This document shows positions 9,656-18,901 of a DNA stretch of 64,000 nt, piece by piece. Within the stretch, counting starts at the first letter, position 1, and every line of letters starts with the position of its first letter. The stretch is taken from the NCBI RefSeq assembly GCF_000317145.1, contig NC_019697.1, positions 5,941,889 to 6,005,888 of the forward strand. The letters run 5' to 3'. The position numbers were made by a program, and so were the translations under genes. Under the pieces are notes generated by a model. That model was given only the letters and a program-made list of their open reading frames with translations. It was not told where the DNA came from and did not search any database. Source of the stretch: Chamaesiphon minutus PCC 6605 (lineage in GTDB: Bacteria > Cyanobacteriota > Cyanobacteriia > Cyanobacteriales > Chamaesiphonaceae).

Positions 9656-10087
9656 TTACTCGATTCTAGCCGATGGATAATAGCCTTTAATTTCTTGGTT
9701 ATAAAAGCTGCCGATCGAGTCTGTTGATTGCAAATCTTCCCAAAGTTCCGGTTCTACTTCTGAATACTGGTACACTGCGCCACTATTAAACTCGATCTGC
9801 AAAATCTCCCGCTCGTAATCGTAGCCGACTTGCGCCGCCATCGTCGAATGGGCTGGCAACATCTCAATGTGTTCTTCGCACGGCTCGTTGGCGTAGCCGC
9901 TCGTTCCGAGCATTGCGGGTGTAGATGCAATAATTCGATCGAGTAGTTGCAAGCCTTCATACGCGGCTAATGGAGCGGGAATTTCGATATACTCGATCTC
10001 ATCTTCGCGTTCGATTATTAGCTTGAGTCCATCATCATCGTGCGCGATCGCTTTCAAGCTGCTTAAATCGATTTTACTTAGCTTCAT
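9656..10087 (-). CDS. KTSC-domain protein
   Basis: A 143-residue soluble protein. Residues about 80-143 match the KTSC domain: 'STMAAQVGYDYEREILQIEFNSGAVYQYSEVEPELWEDL', then 'DSIGSFYNQEIKGYYPSARI'. The acidic N-terminal 75 residues (EREDEIEYIEIPAPLAAYEGLQLLDRI) are of unknown fold. KTSC proteins are often small phage- or nucleic-acid-associated proteins with no firm biochemical role. The family call is fairly sure; the function is unknown. Confidence 0.7.
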   Translation of the reverse strand: MKLSKIDLSSLKAIAHDDDGLKLIIEREDEIEYIEIPAPLAAYEGLQLLDRIIASTPAMLGTSGYANEPCEEHIEMLPAHSTMAAQVGYDYEREILQIEFNSGAVYQYSEVEPELWEDLQSTDSIGSFYNQEIKGYYPSARIE

Positions 10088-10393
10088 CTGAGTTTGTGCT
10101 CCTGCTACAAGTGCGATCGTTAGTTATTTTCAGGCAACAATACAGTACTATTGTATCATATAGGCTGTAGTTGAGGCGATCGAGTAGTGTTTTTACGTAT
10201 TAAAGCCGAGAACTAGGAGCAGATGGCAACGATCGGGATTAAAGTAATGACAACGGTAAGATCCGACCTATGAAACCAATTATGCTGCCGACTGTTCCCA
10301 TCGGTTACCGAACCCAATCAGCAGATTGCTCGTTGGCGTAGCTTCTCCAGAAAAAGATCGGTAGTATTTTAAGATTGCAGTAAGTTCGTGGAC
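10088..10393. other. Intergenic region with short degraded frames
   Basis: About 300 nt. Only tiny frames are present (for example a 23-codon plus-strand frame from about 10270 ending in the common GTTGGCGTAG repeat). A dispersed 'GGCGTAGCTTCTCCAGA' motif marks this as repeat-derived. No RNA gene was recognised. Confidence 0.35.
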
Positions 10394-10582
10394 TTACGGA
10401 TCGATGATACTGGGCAACAAAACCAAGCCAGTTGCGTCGATCTGTTTAGCTGCATCATTAGCGGCGATCTCCGCCGCAATCTCGACAATGCGTTCGTCAC
10501 GAACTAATACATCTGCTGTCAACCAGTTACCATCAACCAAGAGGAGCCGAGCATGAGGGATTAGCAAAGAATTAACGCTCAT
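10394..10582 (-). pseudogene. N-terminal stub of a dihydroorotase (pyrC-type)
   Basis: The frame from ATG 10582 encodes 'SLLIPHARLLLVDGNWLTADVLV' and 'QIDATGLVLLPSIIDP', the N-terminal beta-sandwich and first strand of cyclic amidohydrolases. It stops exactly where the family has IDPQVH. After the TAA the frame continues 'VHELTAIL...' with loss of similarity. A Gln codon has become a stop, and the catalytic barrel is absent. Only about 63 of roughly 430 residues remain, so it cannot be active. Confidence 0.7.
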
Positions 10583-10900
10583 ACTCGATCGTCCAAAATA
10601 AAGGTCATAATGGTCTATACGCAAAACAATTTTGCAAAGATAGCAATGAGTGTCTGGATCTCACCACTCGTGCGTCGCCTCGGTGCGATCGAAACTACAA
10701 GTAAGCGAGATTGAGACTGATTTTGACAATTGTTTGCGATCTTCTAAACTATCTGAGTAAGATTTTACAGCACGATCGTAGAGGTTGTTGGATCGAGATC
10801 CTGTCGTTTAGGCGTCAGCGCAACCGCGAGCCGCAAAATCACCTCGATTTTCTCTCAATCTCATCAATTCACTAACCAGCCCACTTCTTCAATCGGTTTT

Positions 10901-11527
10901 ATGGATCGCGAACAACCTAAATCTGAGCCTGAATCTCAATCGGAAGCTAATCTGACACCTCCAAAAGCCGACAATCCGTGGATAGAGACAATCAAAACCA
11001 TCGGCTTGAGTGCTGTACTGGCGTTTGGGATTCGGAGCTTTGTAGCTGAAGCGCGTTATATCCCTTCGGGTTCGATGCTACCGACATTACAAATTGACGA
11101 TCGCTTGATTATCGATAAAATTAGTTATCGCTTTTCCGATCCCGTTCGTGGCGATATCGTTGTTTTCAATCCTACCGCCCAACTAGAAAAAGAAAAATTT
11201 AAGGATGCTTTTATCAAACGGGTAATCGGCGTACCTGGCGATCGAGTCGATATCAAAGGTGGTAAGGTCTACATCAATGGCAAATTATTACGTGAAAATT
11301 ATATCGAGGAAGCTCCTAATTACAATTGGAGCAGCACGTCATTAACTCCTGATGGCATTGTGCCTAAAGGCAATTATTTAGTTTTGGGTGACAATCGCAA
11401 TAATAGCTACGATAGTTACTTTTGGGGCTTCGTCCCTAAGGATAAAATTGTGGGCAAAGCGACAGTCAGATTTTGGCCGATCGAGCGAGTAGGCGGGATC
11501 GATTCTCAGCCTGAATATACAAAGTAG
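10901..11527 (+). CDS. lepB: Signal peptidase I
   Basis: A 208-residue canonical cyanobacterial leader peptidase. A cytosolic tail rich in acidic residues and Pro (1-27) is followed by one transmembrane helix (about 30-46, TIGLSAVLAFGIRSFVAEA). The catalytic Ser is in [10 protein letters not shown] and the Lys in FIKRVIGVPGDRV, with [17 protein letters not shown] near the end. It faces the lumen or periplasm and removes signal peptides. It is about 60% similar in its catalytic domain to the unusual paralogue at 8182-8979. The ATG is at 10901, and the upstream region is non-coding. Confidence 0.95.
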   Translation: MDREQPKSEPESQSEANLTPPKADNPWIETIKTIGLSAVLAFGIRSFVAEARYIPSGSMLPTLQIDDRLIIDKISYRFSDPVRGDIVVFNPTAQLEKEKFKDAFIKRVIGVPGDRVDIKGGKVYINGKLLRENYIEEAPNYNWSSTSLTPDGIVPKGNYLVLGDNRNNSYDSYFWGFVPKDKIVGKATVRFWPIERVGGIDSQPEYTK

Positions 11528-11800
11528 CGTAATCGATCGGGTACGATCGATGGTCGGGGAGAGGGCGAATAATTGACAATTACTTTTCTGTGAAGGATAG
11601 CGGCTTGCGCTTACGGAGGTTTCCTCCGGATTATGCCAGACAAGACAAGAGAATAAATAATCTTATTCGATCTCATCTGTCAGCAGGAAGGATTTACATC
11701 TATCTTTTTTGGTAAAGGGTAAACGAAAGGTGCCTTGGCTTGGTATGTTTGTCCGCTGCTCTCTATCGATCGACAGATTAATACGAGCGACGAGCTACTG

Positions 11801-13165
11801 CTAACGATAATTCATCGCGTCAATTTGTTTGGTAATATTTACAGCCTGTCGATCGGTGATGCCAGAGATAAAATCTAAAACATGCATGTAAGCATGATGC
11901 AAAGACCAATCTGACTGGGGTTGATGTCCGCCCATCATCGCCAAGATTTTAATGTGTCGCTCGGTTAATTCTTCGCGATCTTTGTGGATAATTAGATTAT
12001 ATGCTGCGGCAATAAAAGCATCTAATAATACATCGATCGTGGCATGAGATCCGACTTCAATTTGGATTTTGCGGGGATCGTTAAAGATTTTATTTTTAGC
12101 AGTATTCTTAGCGATGGTAACGCATTCTTTGATGCGACCGCCACAAGCATCAATCAGATCGTCATACATGAAATGTCCCTGCAAGAGATTGTCTTTTTGC
12201 TTGACAAAAGCATCGACAACACCCTCAATGAGAATATTCATCGCCTTACCTCGCGCGATCGCAATTTTCCGACCAATTAAGTCAGTCCCCACACAACTAG
12301 AATGTAGGGGTGGAATTTCATCAAAATTGTAGACAATCTTTAAGATATCGATCGCTTCATCATAAGTAATAAAGCCCATCTCAATACCATCTTCGAGATC
12401 GATTAGAGCATAACAAATATCATCTGCTGCTTCCATCAAATATGCTAGCGGATGGCGGCTCCAAGCCATGGGAGCGCGTTCGAGCAAGCCGAGTTCGGTA
12501 GCGATGTCCGAGAGAATATCGCGCTCGGTTTGATTGCAACCATACTTCTTTTCGATCGATAGTAACTCCGAAGTCCAAGGATACTTGAGAAATGTACCTA
12601 AAGTTGCATAAGTAAGTCTCATTCCTCCTTCAAACAAATAATATTCGAGCTTGGCAATTACTCTCAATCCTTGAGCATTACCCTCGAAATTTTGAAAGTC
12701 ATTTAGTTCGGCATGACTCAATTTTGTGACAAATTTTAGATTGCTATGTTTGCGAAACCAGTGTCTAATAGCCTCTTCGCCAGAGTGCCCGAAAGGAGGA
12801 TTGCCGATATCGTGAGCCAGACAGGCAGCTTGTACGATATCGCCGACATCAGATGGTGCAATGTCGATCCCGGCTAATTCATTGGCTAATCTTTCGCCAA
12901 CCTTGGTACCTAAACTTCTACCCACAGATGAAACCTCTAAACTGTGAGGTAATCGGGTGCGAATATTATCATTTTCGGGTAGCGGATGTACTTGCGTTTT
13001 ATGATTGAGGCGGCGAAAAGCACTAGAGAAAATAATCCGATCGATATCTTTGTGAAAATGAGTCCGTCCGGCTTCTTTGTGTTCGAGTTGAGCTACTCCA
13101 TATCTTTTACGGGAAAAAAGTTTTACCCATTGCATTCGATCCATCTGAAGAGTTACCTCGCTCAT
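11801..13165 (-). CDS. dgt: Deoxyguanosinetriphosphate triphosphohydrolase-like protein (HD domain)
   Basis: Hydrolyses dNTPs to deoxynucleosides and triphosphate, limiting the dNTP pool. HD-superfamily ligands are visible: H in RLPHSLEVSSVG, HD in CLAHDIGNPPFGHSGEEA, and D in LMEAADDICYALIDLEDG. It has the family N-terminal 'GRTHFHKDIDRIIFSSAFRRLNHKTQV'. The length, about 450 residues, fits the type 1/2 subfamilies. Several starts are possible (GTG 13186, ATG 13165, 13144, 13135); none has a strong ribosome-binding site. No phage or restriction neighbours are seen, so a housekeeping or defence role is left open. Confidence 0.88.
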   Translation of the reverse strand: MSEVTLQMDRMQWVKLFSRKRYGVAQLEHKEAGRTHFHKDIDRIIFSSAFRRLNHKTQVHPLPENDNIRTRLPHSLEVSSVGRSLGTKVGERLANELAGIDIAPSDVGDIVQAACLAHDIGNPPFGHSGEEAIRHWFRKHSNLKFVTKLSHAELNDFQNFEGNAQGLRVIAKLEYYLFEGGMRLTYATLGTFLKYPWTSELLSIEKKYGCNQTERDILSDIATELGLLERAPMAWSRHPLAYLMEAADDICYALIDLEDGIEMGFITYDEAIDILKIVYNFDEIPPLHSSCVGTDLIGRKIAIARGKAMNILIEGVVDAFVKQKDNLLQGHFMYDDLIDACGGRIKECVTIAKNTAKNKIFNDPRKIQIEVGSHATIDVLLDAFIAAAYNLIIHKDREELTERHIKILAMMGGHQPQSDWSLHHAYMHVLDFISGITDRQAVNITKQIDAMNYR

Positions 13166-13485
13166 AAATTTCGATCGTGATTTCACTTCAACTTTCGTGC
13201 CGATTTTCGATGTCGATCGGCGGCGAGCACCCTATCTCTAGGGTAACAATTACAGCTTACATTTTGGTAATAATTCTCATCTCCCTAGGGTATAGTACCC
13301 ACAAATAATATACTGACTAAATATTTGCGAGCCAATCTTTAAATCGAAACCGATTGTGGTAGAATGTTTTAAGTACTTGAGTACTTATCTAATTTCTGCG
13401 CGATCGATACCACTTGCAACCCGGATGATGGATCGTCATCCTTGCGTTTAGTCTAGCCACACATCACTGGTTCACTCTTAACTGT

Positions 13486-13558
13486 GCGGAGGGTACCCTA
13501 GTGTTGGATTACGGTTTAGATGCTTTGCATCTAATGACAACACTAGGGTACCCTCCGC
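13486..13558. repeat. Long intergenic hairpin (21-bp perfect arms)
   Basis: Arms 13486-13506 and 13538-13558 are perfect inverted copies of 21 nt beginning GCGGAGGGTACCCTAG. The 31-nt centre contains a further AGATG/CATCT hairpin. The long perfect stem is unlike a terminator (no T-run) and suggests a MITE-like dispersed element or structured RNA. The rest of 13187-13655 shows no gene. Confidence 0.7.
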
Positions 13559-13655
13559 TGGCGTTGAGCGAGCCAGTCCCAAGAGGTTTACGAAGAGGGA
13601 TCGCGCAGCCAGATTAGGTATGCTCACGGCTTTAGAAAAGATCGCCCTAAAAAAA

Positions 13656-13688
13656 TGCCCCGTTTGGCATTAACGCTACGATGGGGCA
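13656..13688 (-). terminator. Rho-independent terminator of the ShlB remnant
   Basis: On the minus strand TGCCCC...GGGGCA is followed by a T-rich run (TTTTTTT). It lies about 65 nt downstream of the stop codon of the outer-membrane protein remnant, as expected for its terminator. Confidence 0.6.
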
Positions 13689-13751
13689 AAAACAAAGTGG
13701 TTTCAAGATGTAAGAATACTAGTTCTTTGTAATTTAGCTTGTGAGTTTAAT

Positions 13752-13907
13752 TTAGGGAAAATAGCGCAGAGAAAAATATAAGCCGTTATCTTGCCATGAG
13801 TTTTTTTGAGCCGAAGCATTTACGAATGGAATTCCCCACTCGATGCGCGCGCTGAGATTATCGCTGCGCCATTGCAATCCCAACCCAGTAGAAACTAGGG
13901 CATGTCA
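13752..13907 (-). pseudogene. C-terminal remnant of a ShlB/FhaC/HecB-type outer-membrane transporter
   Basis: About 50 codons end at TAA 13752-13754 and encode the last beta strands of a two-partner-secretion transporter: 'STGLGLQWRSDNLSARIEWGIPF' then 'SWQDNGLYFSLRYFP', with the terminal aromatic typical of Omp85-type barrels. The frame is cut at about 13907 where an IS5-like remnant begins, so the rest of the gene is gone. No secreted TpsA partner is present. Confidence 0.7.
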
Positions 13908-13952
13908 TCAATTAGGTAAACTTAGATAAAGTCAAAAATTTACTAACAGACG

Positions 13953-14285
13953 ATGACAACCAGAAGATCTGCCCTCCGAGACGACCAATGGGAGCGAATT
14001 AAAGATTTGTTGCCAGGACAAGAAGGTCATGTTGGGGTCACAGCAAAAGATCGTCGGCTGTTTGTTGAAGCAGTGCTATATCGTTATCGTTCGGGCAGTG
14101 CGTGGCGAGATGTGCCTGCTCGGTTTGGAGACTTTCGGCAAGTGCAGACACGCTTGAGTCGGTGGTCAAAAACCGGAGTATGGGAGAGCGTATTTGAGCA
14201 TTTAGCCACAGATGCTGATAACGAATATGCCATGATTGATTCAACAATTGTCCGTGCATACCAGCATAGTGCAGGGGCACCGCCG
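13953..14285 (+). pseudogene. IS5-family transposase, truncated (orfA part)
   Basis: The frame from ATG 13953 encodes the N-terminal half of an IS5/IS427-type transposase: 'LRDDQWERIKDLLPGQ', 'FVEAVLYRYRSGSAWRDVPARFG' and the first catalytic Asp in 'AMIDSTIVRAYQHSAGA'. Similarity stops at about 14285 and the frame runs on into unrelated sequence to 14357. The second half (orfB) and right end are missing. The left end probably lies near 13900, where the ShlB remnant is cut. Confidence 0.75.
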
Positions 14286-14360
14286 ATGCCTTGGGCAATC
14301 CATAATGAAAGATGGTACCCTAACTTATGCCGCCTAGTACTAGTACTCGATCGGTAAAAA

Positions 14361-16136
14361 TTATTGAACGCTTTGCAACCACTCTCGAACACCTTGGGCG
14401 ATCGTCTGGGCTAATCTGCGTTGTTGTTGCGGATTAGTCACCCATTCAAACTCTTCGGGATTGGTCATAAAACCCAGCTCTAATAAAACAGAAGGGGCGG
14501 CGGTCGGTCGGGTTAGAGCTAAGTTGTTCCAAAATACACCATATGAAGGTCTGTTCATTTGCTTGACAATGTAGTTCTGCATGAAGATAGCCAAGCTGTG
14601 GGCTGAGGGGTGATACCAAAATGTGCCAACACCTTTGGTTTTTTCTAAATCGCCGTTATCGGGTAGAGAATTGTAATGAATCGACAGGGCGAGGGTGGGG
14701 GATTCGCGCTCAATGGCGGCCATCCGAGCTGGTAGGGATAAATCGCGATCGTCTTCTCTGGTCATCACCACAGTTGCCCCCTGCTGGCGAAGTTCGTCCC
14801 GCACCAGTCGAGAGACGATTAAGTTGACATCTTTTTCCAGATAGCCATTGGGTCCAGGCGCACCAGATTCCTTGCCACCGTGGCCGGGATCTATCAAAAC
14901 TTTGATGCCAGTTAAGGGCTGACGCGATTTCTTCGCTAACACTGGGGGGCGGCGCAGTGCCATTACTAAGCTGCTGCCTTCATAGCGTAGTTGATAGCCC
15001 CAATGCTGGTCTTTTTTGAAATTAAAAGTGTATTGCACGCGATCTGGTGCAACTTGTTGCCAATCGAGGCGAGAGATTAAAGGATTATCATCCAAGCGAA
15101 TCACATCAGTTTGGGCGGTGGTGTTGTGCAAAGTTAGCACCAAAGATCGACCATTTGGTTGAACGGTAACAGGCACTGGGGTGGTCAACGGAAACACCAT
15201 TTCCAAATGCTGGGGTTGTTGCCGATAGCCCACGCTGCGAATGATGGCACGCGGGGGCACTGTGCCGGACGGCAGAATTTGGGTTTCCTTGCGATCGATC
15301 CACCCGCCATAGCCCAGCCGCAGCCAATCGCCTTCACGGCCAGTAATGACCGATCGAGTGCCTTGGGGGAGCGGGGTCAGCCGGGAATAGTCGGTGCTAG
15401 GGCCAGTGCGCGCCACACCCGCAGGGGCTGTCACTGTGGCAACTTGAAATTGGATTGGTGAGAGGATGGTAATTTGCCCCCCGCCCACCTGGGTGGTGGT
15501 TTGACCATTTAAGGCGAGCTGAAATTCTGGCTTGCCCAGATTGAGATCTCGATCGGTAGCGGAGATCGTGTTACAACCTTGATAATTACTGATGTTGCTC
15601 GGATTAATTGGCTGATTTTGCCCAGTCAAGATGGCATTACTGGCTGGTAATTGAGCCGATGGTGGCTGGGCAGTCAGGGGAATATTTTGGTTGGCTAGTT
15701 TGACCGAGACGGTGGCGTTGGGCGCAGCAACGGCACTAAAACAAATCGGTTCGCCACTCGGTCTGGCGATATCCAGCGCGGGTTGTAACGAATTGGCAGC
15801 AAAGCCCAGTCCAGATGGCAAGGTGGGTTGATTGGCAACGCGGCTCACCTTAATTTTGCGCTCTTGGTCTTGATAGCGAATGGAGAAGAGATTATCTCCC
15901 ACTTGCAGTGGGAAACTGGGCGCAAAATGACCAGCTCGACTGCGCCTAATTGTATTGCTATTCACCGTGACTACCCCCGCCGCTGGCGCAGTACCGATAA
16001 AAAAGATCCGATCGCTTTTGGTAGTGTGGTTATTGGGCGGATAAACAACCTGAAACGAGGGTGCTTCGGCATGGACGGCGATCGCGGTCAAGACAGCCAA
16101 GCAACCCAACAGTAGAGCGCGAAAGAATTGTTTCAT
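14361..16136 (-). CDS. amiC: N-acetylmuramoyl-L-alanine amidase, AMIN + SH3 + Amidase_3
   Basis: A 591-residue periplasmic cell-wall hydrolase that cuts the amide bond between MurNAc and the stem peptide and, in cyanobacteria, helps separate daughter cells or form septal nanopores. An N-terminal signal peptide (MKQFFRALLLGCLAVLTAIA) is followed by Ig-like/adaptor sequence, then a bacterial SH3 domain near 235-290 (VTAPAGVARTGPSTDYSRL). An AMIN-like domain lies near 300-390 and the zinc amidase domain runs from about 408 to 588. Zinc ligands are His in DPGHGG, Glu in YLEKDVNL and His in SIHYNS; the catalytic Glu is in LLELGFMTN. It is intact and stands alone, with the stop close to an IS5 remnant. 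Confidence 0.93.
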   Translation of the reverse strand: MKQFFRALLLGCLAVLTAIAVHAEAPSFQVVYPPNNHTTKSDRIFFIGTAPAAGVVTVNSNTIRRSRAGHFAPSFPLQVGDNLFSIRYQDQERKIKVSRVANQPTLPSGLGFAANSLQPALDIARPSGEPICFSAVAAPNATVSVKLANQNIPLTAQPPSAQLPASNAILTGQNQPINPSNISNYQGCNTISATDRDLNLGKPEFQLALNGQTTTQVGGGQITILSPIQFQVATVTAPAGVARTGPSTDYSRLTPLPQGTRSVITGREGDWLRLGYGGWIDRKETQILPSGTVPPRAIIRSVGYRQQPQHLEMVFPLTTPVPVTVQPNGRSLVLTLHNTTAQTDVIRLDDNPLISRLDWQQVAPDRVQYTFNFKKDQHWGYQLRYEGSSLVMALRRPPVLAKKSRQPLTGIKVLIDPGHGGKESGAPGPNGYLEKDVNLIVSRLVRDELRQQGATVVMTREDDRDLSLPARMAAIERESPTLALSIHYNSLPDNGDLEKTKGVGTFWYHPSAHSLAIFMQNYIVKQMNRPSYGVFWNNLALTRPTAAPSVLLELGFMTNPEEFEWVTNPQQQRRLAQTIAQGVREWLQSVQ

Positions 16137-16162
16137 TATGGTTGCGATGTAGGGGGTAGAGG

Positions 16163-16266
16163 CAATACGGTTCGGTTAGTCAGCGGTTGAAACCGCCGCT
16201 AGTGATGCAAAGTCCGCCTTCGCGGACTAGAACTAGAACAAAAATTGGTTTAATCGAACCGTATTG
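16163..16266. repeat. MITE-like repeat with 16-bp terminal inverted repeats
   Basis: CAATACGGTTCGGTTA (16163-16178) pairs with TAATCGAACCGTATTG (16251-16266), 15 of 16 matching. Inside are two smaller palindromes, GCGGTTGAAACCGC and GTCCGCCTTCGCGGAC. This 104-bp non-coding unit looks like a dispersed cyanobacterial miniature element. Confidence 0.65.
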
Positions 16267-16312
16267 GGGGTAGAGGTTAGAGGTTAGAGCCGCGACGCTG
16301 CGTTCCTACTCC

Positions 16313-17064
16313 CTACTCCTTATATAAATACGATTCGCTGTAACTCTTCTCTATGATTTGCATTTTATTGCCAGCTACTTTGTCCCCTATTACCTTATCG
16401 CCGTCAATGCGATCGCCCGTCCAATTATAGTTTTTGTCTTGTGTCATGCTTGAATCCTGTTGATTGTGATTATCGATCGGCACTGTTACCGAAACGTTGA
16501 TATTGGGAGATCGATTACTCGATTCTAATCGATCGAGATCCGATCGCCGATCGAAATCGAGATTTCGTTCCATTCCCCTATTATCAAATCGATCGTCATT
16601 CAATATGTTGTCAATTAACCCCCGTACATTCACATCTTCACCGCTTGGGTGACATTCGATCGTAGATTTACCTCGATCGATACGTTGGTGCAATAGACTC
16701 AATGGAAAATCAAAGGGTTTCGAGCTGGATTTACAAGTCTGACAATTGCAGGGAATTCTAGTTTCGTATGCGTCTGCGGGTATCTTGAAATCTTCATGAA
16801 TTTCTCTGAATTTGCGGTGAATGAGCGTCATCAAATCGCGAGGTCGATCGCCGACGATTTTGACAGTAATATAGCGTTGATGATAATGTTCGATGACCTC
16901 TGCACGGGTGTTATTTTCCAGCAGCACTACACCTGTTTTCCAGACTAGCGCAATTGGGCTTGAGAATGACGCGATGGCGGAGGAGCGGATCGTCCTGAAA
17001 ATGCAGACACACGCCTAAATTGTGGAGAAAGCGACTGAGTTGAAACCTTTTATCTGAAAAATCT
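16313..17064 (-). pseudogene. Remnant of a Roc-COR (ROCO) GTPase, C-terminal part
   Basis: The frame from 16927 to 16313 (204 codons) matches the extreme C-terminus of cyanobacterial COR-domain proteins: 'IPCNCQTCKSSSKPFDFPLSLL' with paired Cys motifs, 'GEDVNVRGLIDNIL', then the low-complexity 'TGDRIDGDKVIGDKVAGNK' tail. Upstream, another frame at about 17064-16930 encodes 'LSRFLHNLGVCLHFQDDPLLR' and 'VILKP', the start of a COR domain, and then stops. The middle of COR, the Roc GTPase and any LRR are missing. An internal deletion plus frame change makes it a pseudogene, though the C-terminal frame is still open. Confidence 0.65.
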
Positions 17065-17374
17065 ACCGATTACGCCCCCTCAATGCTACGCGCAGATCTG
17101 TCAGAATTGGGATGAATTCCAGCCAGGGACTACTGCTTGCCAAAATGCCCAACTGCAAGGCATCGAGCCAAACTACTTACCTCAACCGAACTATCATCGG
17201 AACTCGATCGGGAAATATTGAAGGGGAACCGCTCGATCGAGTGTCACCGATGTTGTAAAATGAGAATCATAATCATTCTCTAATTGGGCGATCGACTATC
17301 GAAATGATGGGCGATATTGCCTGTCATCCATCTGCCAGGAGTTGCTTGTTCGATCGAGTAAGCTGTCGATCGTC
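17065..17374 (+). other. Possible gene 3' fragment left of the IS66 element
   Basis: A frame ending at TGA 17219-17221 encodes a short Asn/Gln-rich tail (ICQNWDEFQPG, then QGIEPNYLPQPNY). It has no recognised family or start and may be the end of a lost gene. The remaining 150 nt up to the IS66 end hold GATCGATC palindromes only. Confidence 0.2.
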
Positions 17375-18882
17375 GTAAGGATTCGGGTGAAAAATGTTAG
17401 AGGGGGGAGAATCTGCTAGAGTAGACACATGAAAAAGCCCGCAGAAAAGACACAGCAGGAAAAAACCGAAATAGAACAGTTGAGCCAAGCGGAACTGGTT
17501 GAATTGGTGCTGGGGCTGCAAAAAATTATCAAAGAACTGGAAGAGAAACTGGCAATTGCGACAGAGAAAAGTAGAACCAACAGTAAAACATCATCACAGC
17601 CGCCGTCTCTAGACCTAATCCAGAAGTCCGAAAAAGCCAAAGAGCAAACAGAGGAAGAGCAAAAAAAGAAACCAGGTGGGCAACCAGGACATCAAGGAAA
17701 AACCCGCAAAGGATTTGGACGAGTAGATCGATACTGTATCAGCCAGCCAGAAATATGTCAGTGGTGTGGAAGTAGAGAGTTAAGTGAAGCAATTAGTCAT
17801 CGCACACAACAGGTAGCCTGTTTAGTAGACAAGCCCATAGAGGTCGTAGAATATCAAACCAGATCGTGTAAATGCCTGGAATGTGGTGGGGTAGTGCGAG
17901 GAGCGTTACCCGATGGAATAGTCCCAGGGCAAGACTTAAACATTAACCTTCAAGCACTATTAGTATGGCTAGGTAATTATGGGCACTTATCCTATGAAAA
18001 GCAACAAGAATTGGTGTGGGAATTAGGTGGAATCAGCATTGGTACTGGAACACTTCAGAAAACGAATCAACGAGTAGCTCAGACAGTAGAACCCGCCATT
18101 AATGATTTATGGGAATGGGCAACACATCGACCGAATGTACATGTAGATGAAACTCCTTGGTGTGTAATGGGAGTGAAGGAATGGTTGTGGACAGCTAGTG
18201 GAGAAGGATTTTGCTTATTCCATGCTGCCGATACTCGTGGACGGATTGAATTGGAAACGATGTTGGGCACAGAATTTGCTGGAGTATTAAGTTCCGATGA
18301 TTTCAGTGTCTATAATGGTTGCCAAGTTTCAGCACAACAGAAGTGTCTGGCTCATTTACTCCGACATTTCAAGCGGGTGTTCAAACTTCCTGGTAAAAAC
18401 AATAATGCCACTGTCGCGACTGTATTTATCGAACTAATTAATGAAGCTTTTAGACAGCATCGACTTTGGCGCGAAGGGGGAGATCTATCAACCTATTGTC
18501 AGTGGGCAACTGAGTTCAAAGCAAGATTAAATCAATCTCTTCAAACTTGGCTAGGTCAGGTTGGTTATGCTGCTGGTCTGTTGCTTAAATCATTACGTGA
18601 TAAGGCAGACCAATGGTGGTATTTTCTCGATGACCCGTCTGTTCCACCTGATAACAATTTAGCCGAACGTTCTCTTCGTCTAGCCGTGACCAAGCGGAAA
18701 GTTTGTGGTGGCTCTCGCTCAATGGAACGATTTGGCCAAACTGCCGATCTACTTAGTGTCATTCAAACCTGTCGTTTTCAAGCTCGTTCGGCCATGACTT
18801 TTTTCCGTGAGGCGATCTCTGCCCATTCTTGTGACCTACCGATGCCTTCTCTCATCCCCCTTCTCCAAACCTGAATTCTTAC
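17375..18882 (+). mobile_element. IS66-family insertion sequence (single-ORF type)
   Basis: The ends are GTAAGGATTCGGGT (from 17375) and the inverted ACCTGAATTCTTAC (to 18882), 12 of 14 matching. The element is 1508 bp with one transposase gene and no tnpA/tnpB. The 8 bp outside each end (CGATCGTC and AGGGAAAA) are not a duplication, so one or both flanks were rearranged after insertion. A truncated P-type ATPase starts about 20 nt past the right end. Confidence 0.8.
17429..18874 (+). CDS. IS66-family transposase
   Basis: A 481-residue DDE transposase of the TnpC type. A coiled-coil region at about 8-45 is followed by a Ser/Lys-rich 'PPSLDLIQKSEKAKE' linker and a zinc-finger-like region (CQWCGSRE...CKCLECGG). 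The catalytic core has 'HVDETPWCV', 'LSSDDFSVYNGCQ' and the 'PPDNNLAERSLRLAVTKRKVCGGSRS' C-terminal box holding the Glu. It appears intact. Confidence 0.9.
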   Translation: MKKPAEKTQQEKTEIEQLSQAELVELVLGLQKIIKELEEKLAIATEKSRTNSKTSSQPPSLDLIQKSEKAKEQTEEEQKKKPGGQPGHQGKTRKGFGRVDRYCISQPEICQWCGSRELSEAISHRTQQVACLVDKPIEVVEYQTRSCKCLECGGVVRGALPDGIVPGQDLNINLQALLVWLGNYGHLSYEKQQELVWELGGISIGTGTLQKTNQRVAQTVEPAINDLWEWATHRPNVHVDETPWCVMGVKEWLWTASGEGFCLFHAADTRGRIELETMLGTEFAGVLSSDDFSVYNGCQVSAQQKCLAHLLRHFKRVFKLPGKNNNATVATVFIELINEAFRQHRLWREGGDLSTYCQWATEFKARLNQSLQTWLGQVGYAAGLLLKSLRDKADQWWYFLDDPSVPPDNNLAERSLRLAVTKRKVCGGSRSMERFGQTADLLSVIQTCRFQARSAMTFFREAISAHSCDLPMPSLIPLLQT

Positions 18883-18901
18883 AGGGAAAAGCCTCATCCT
18901 C

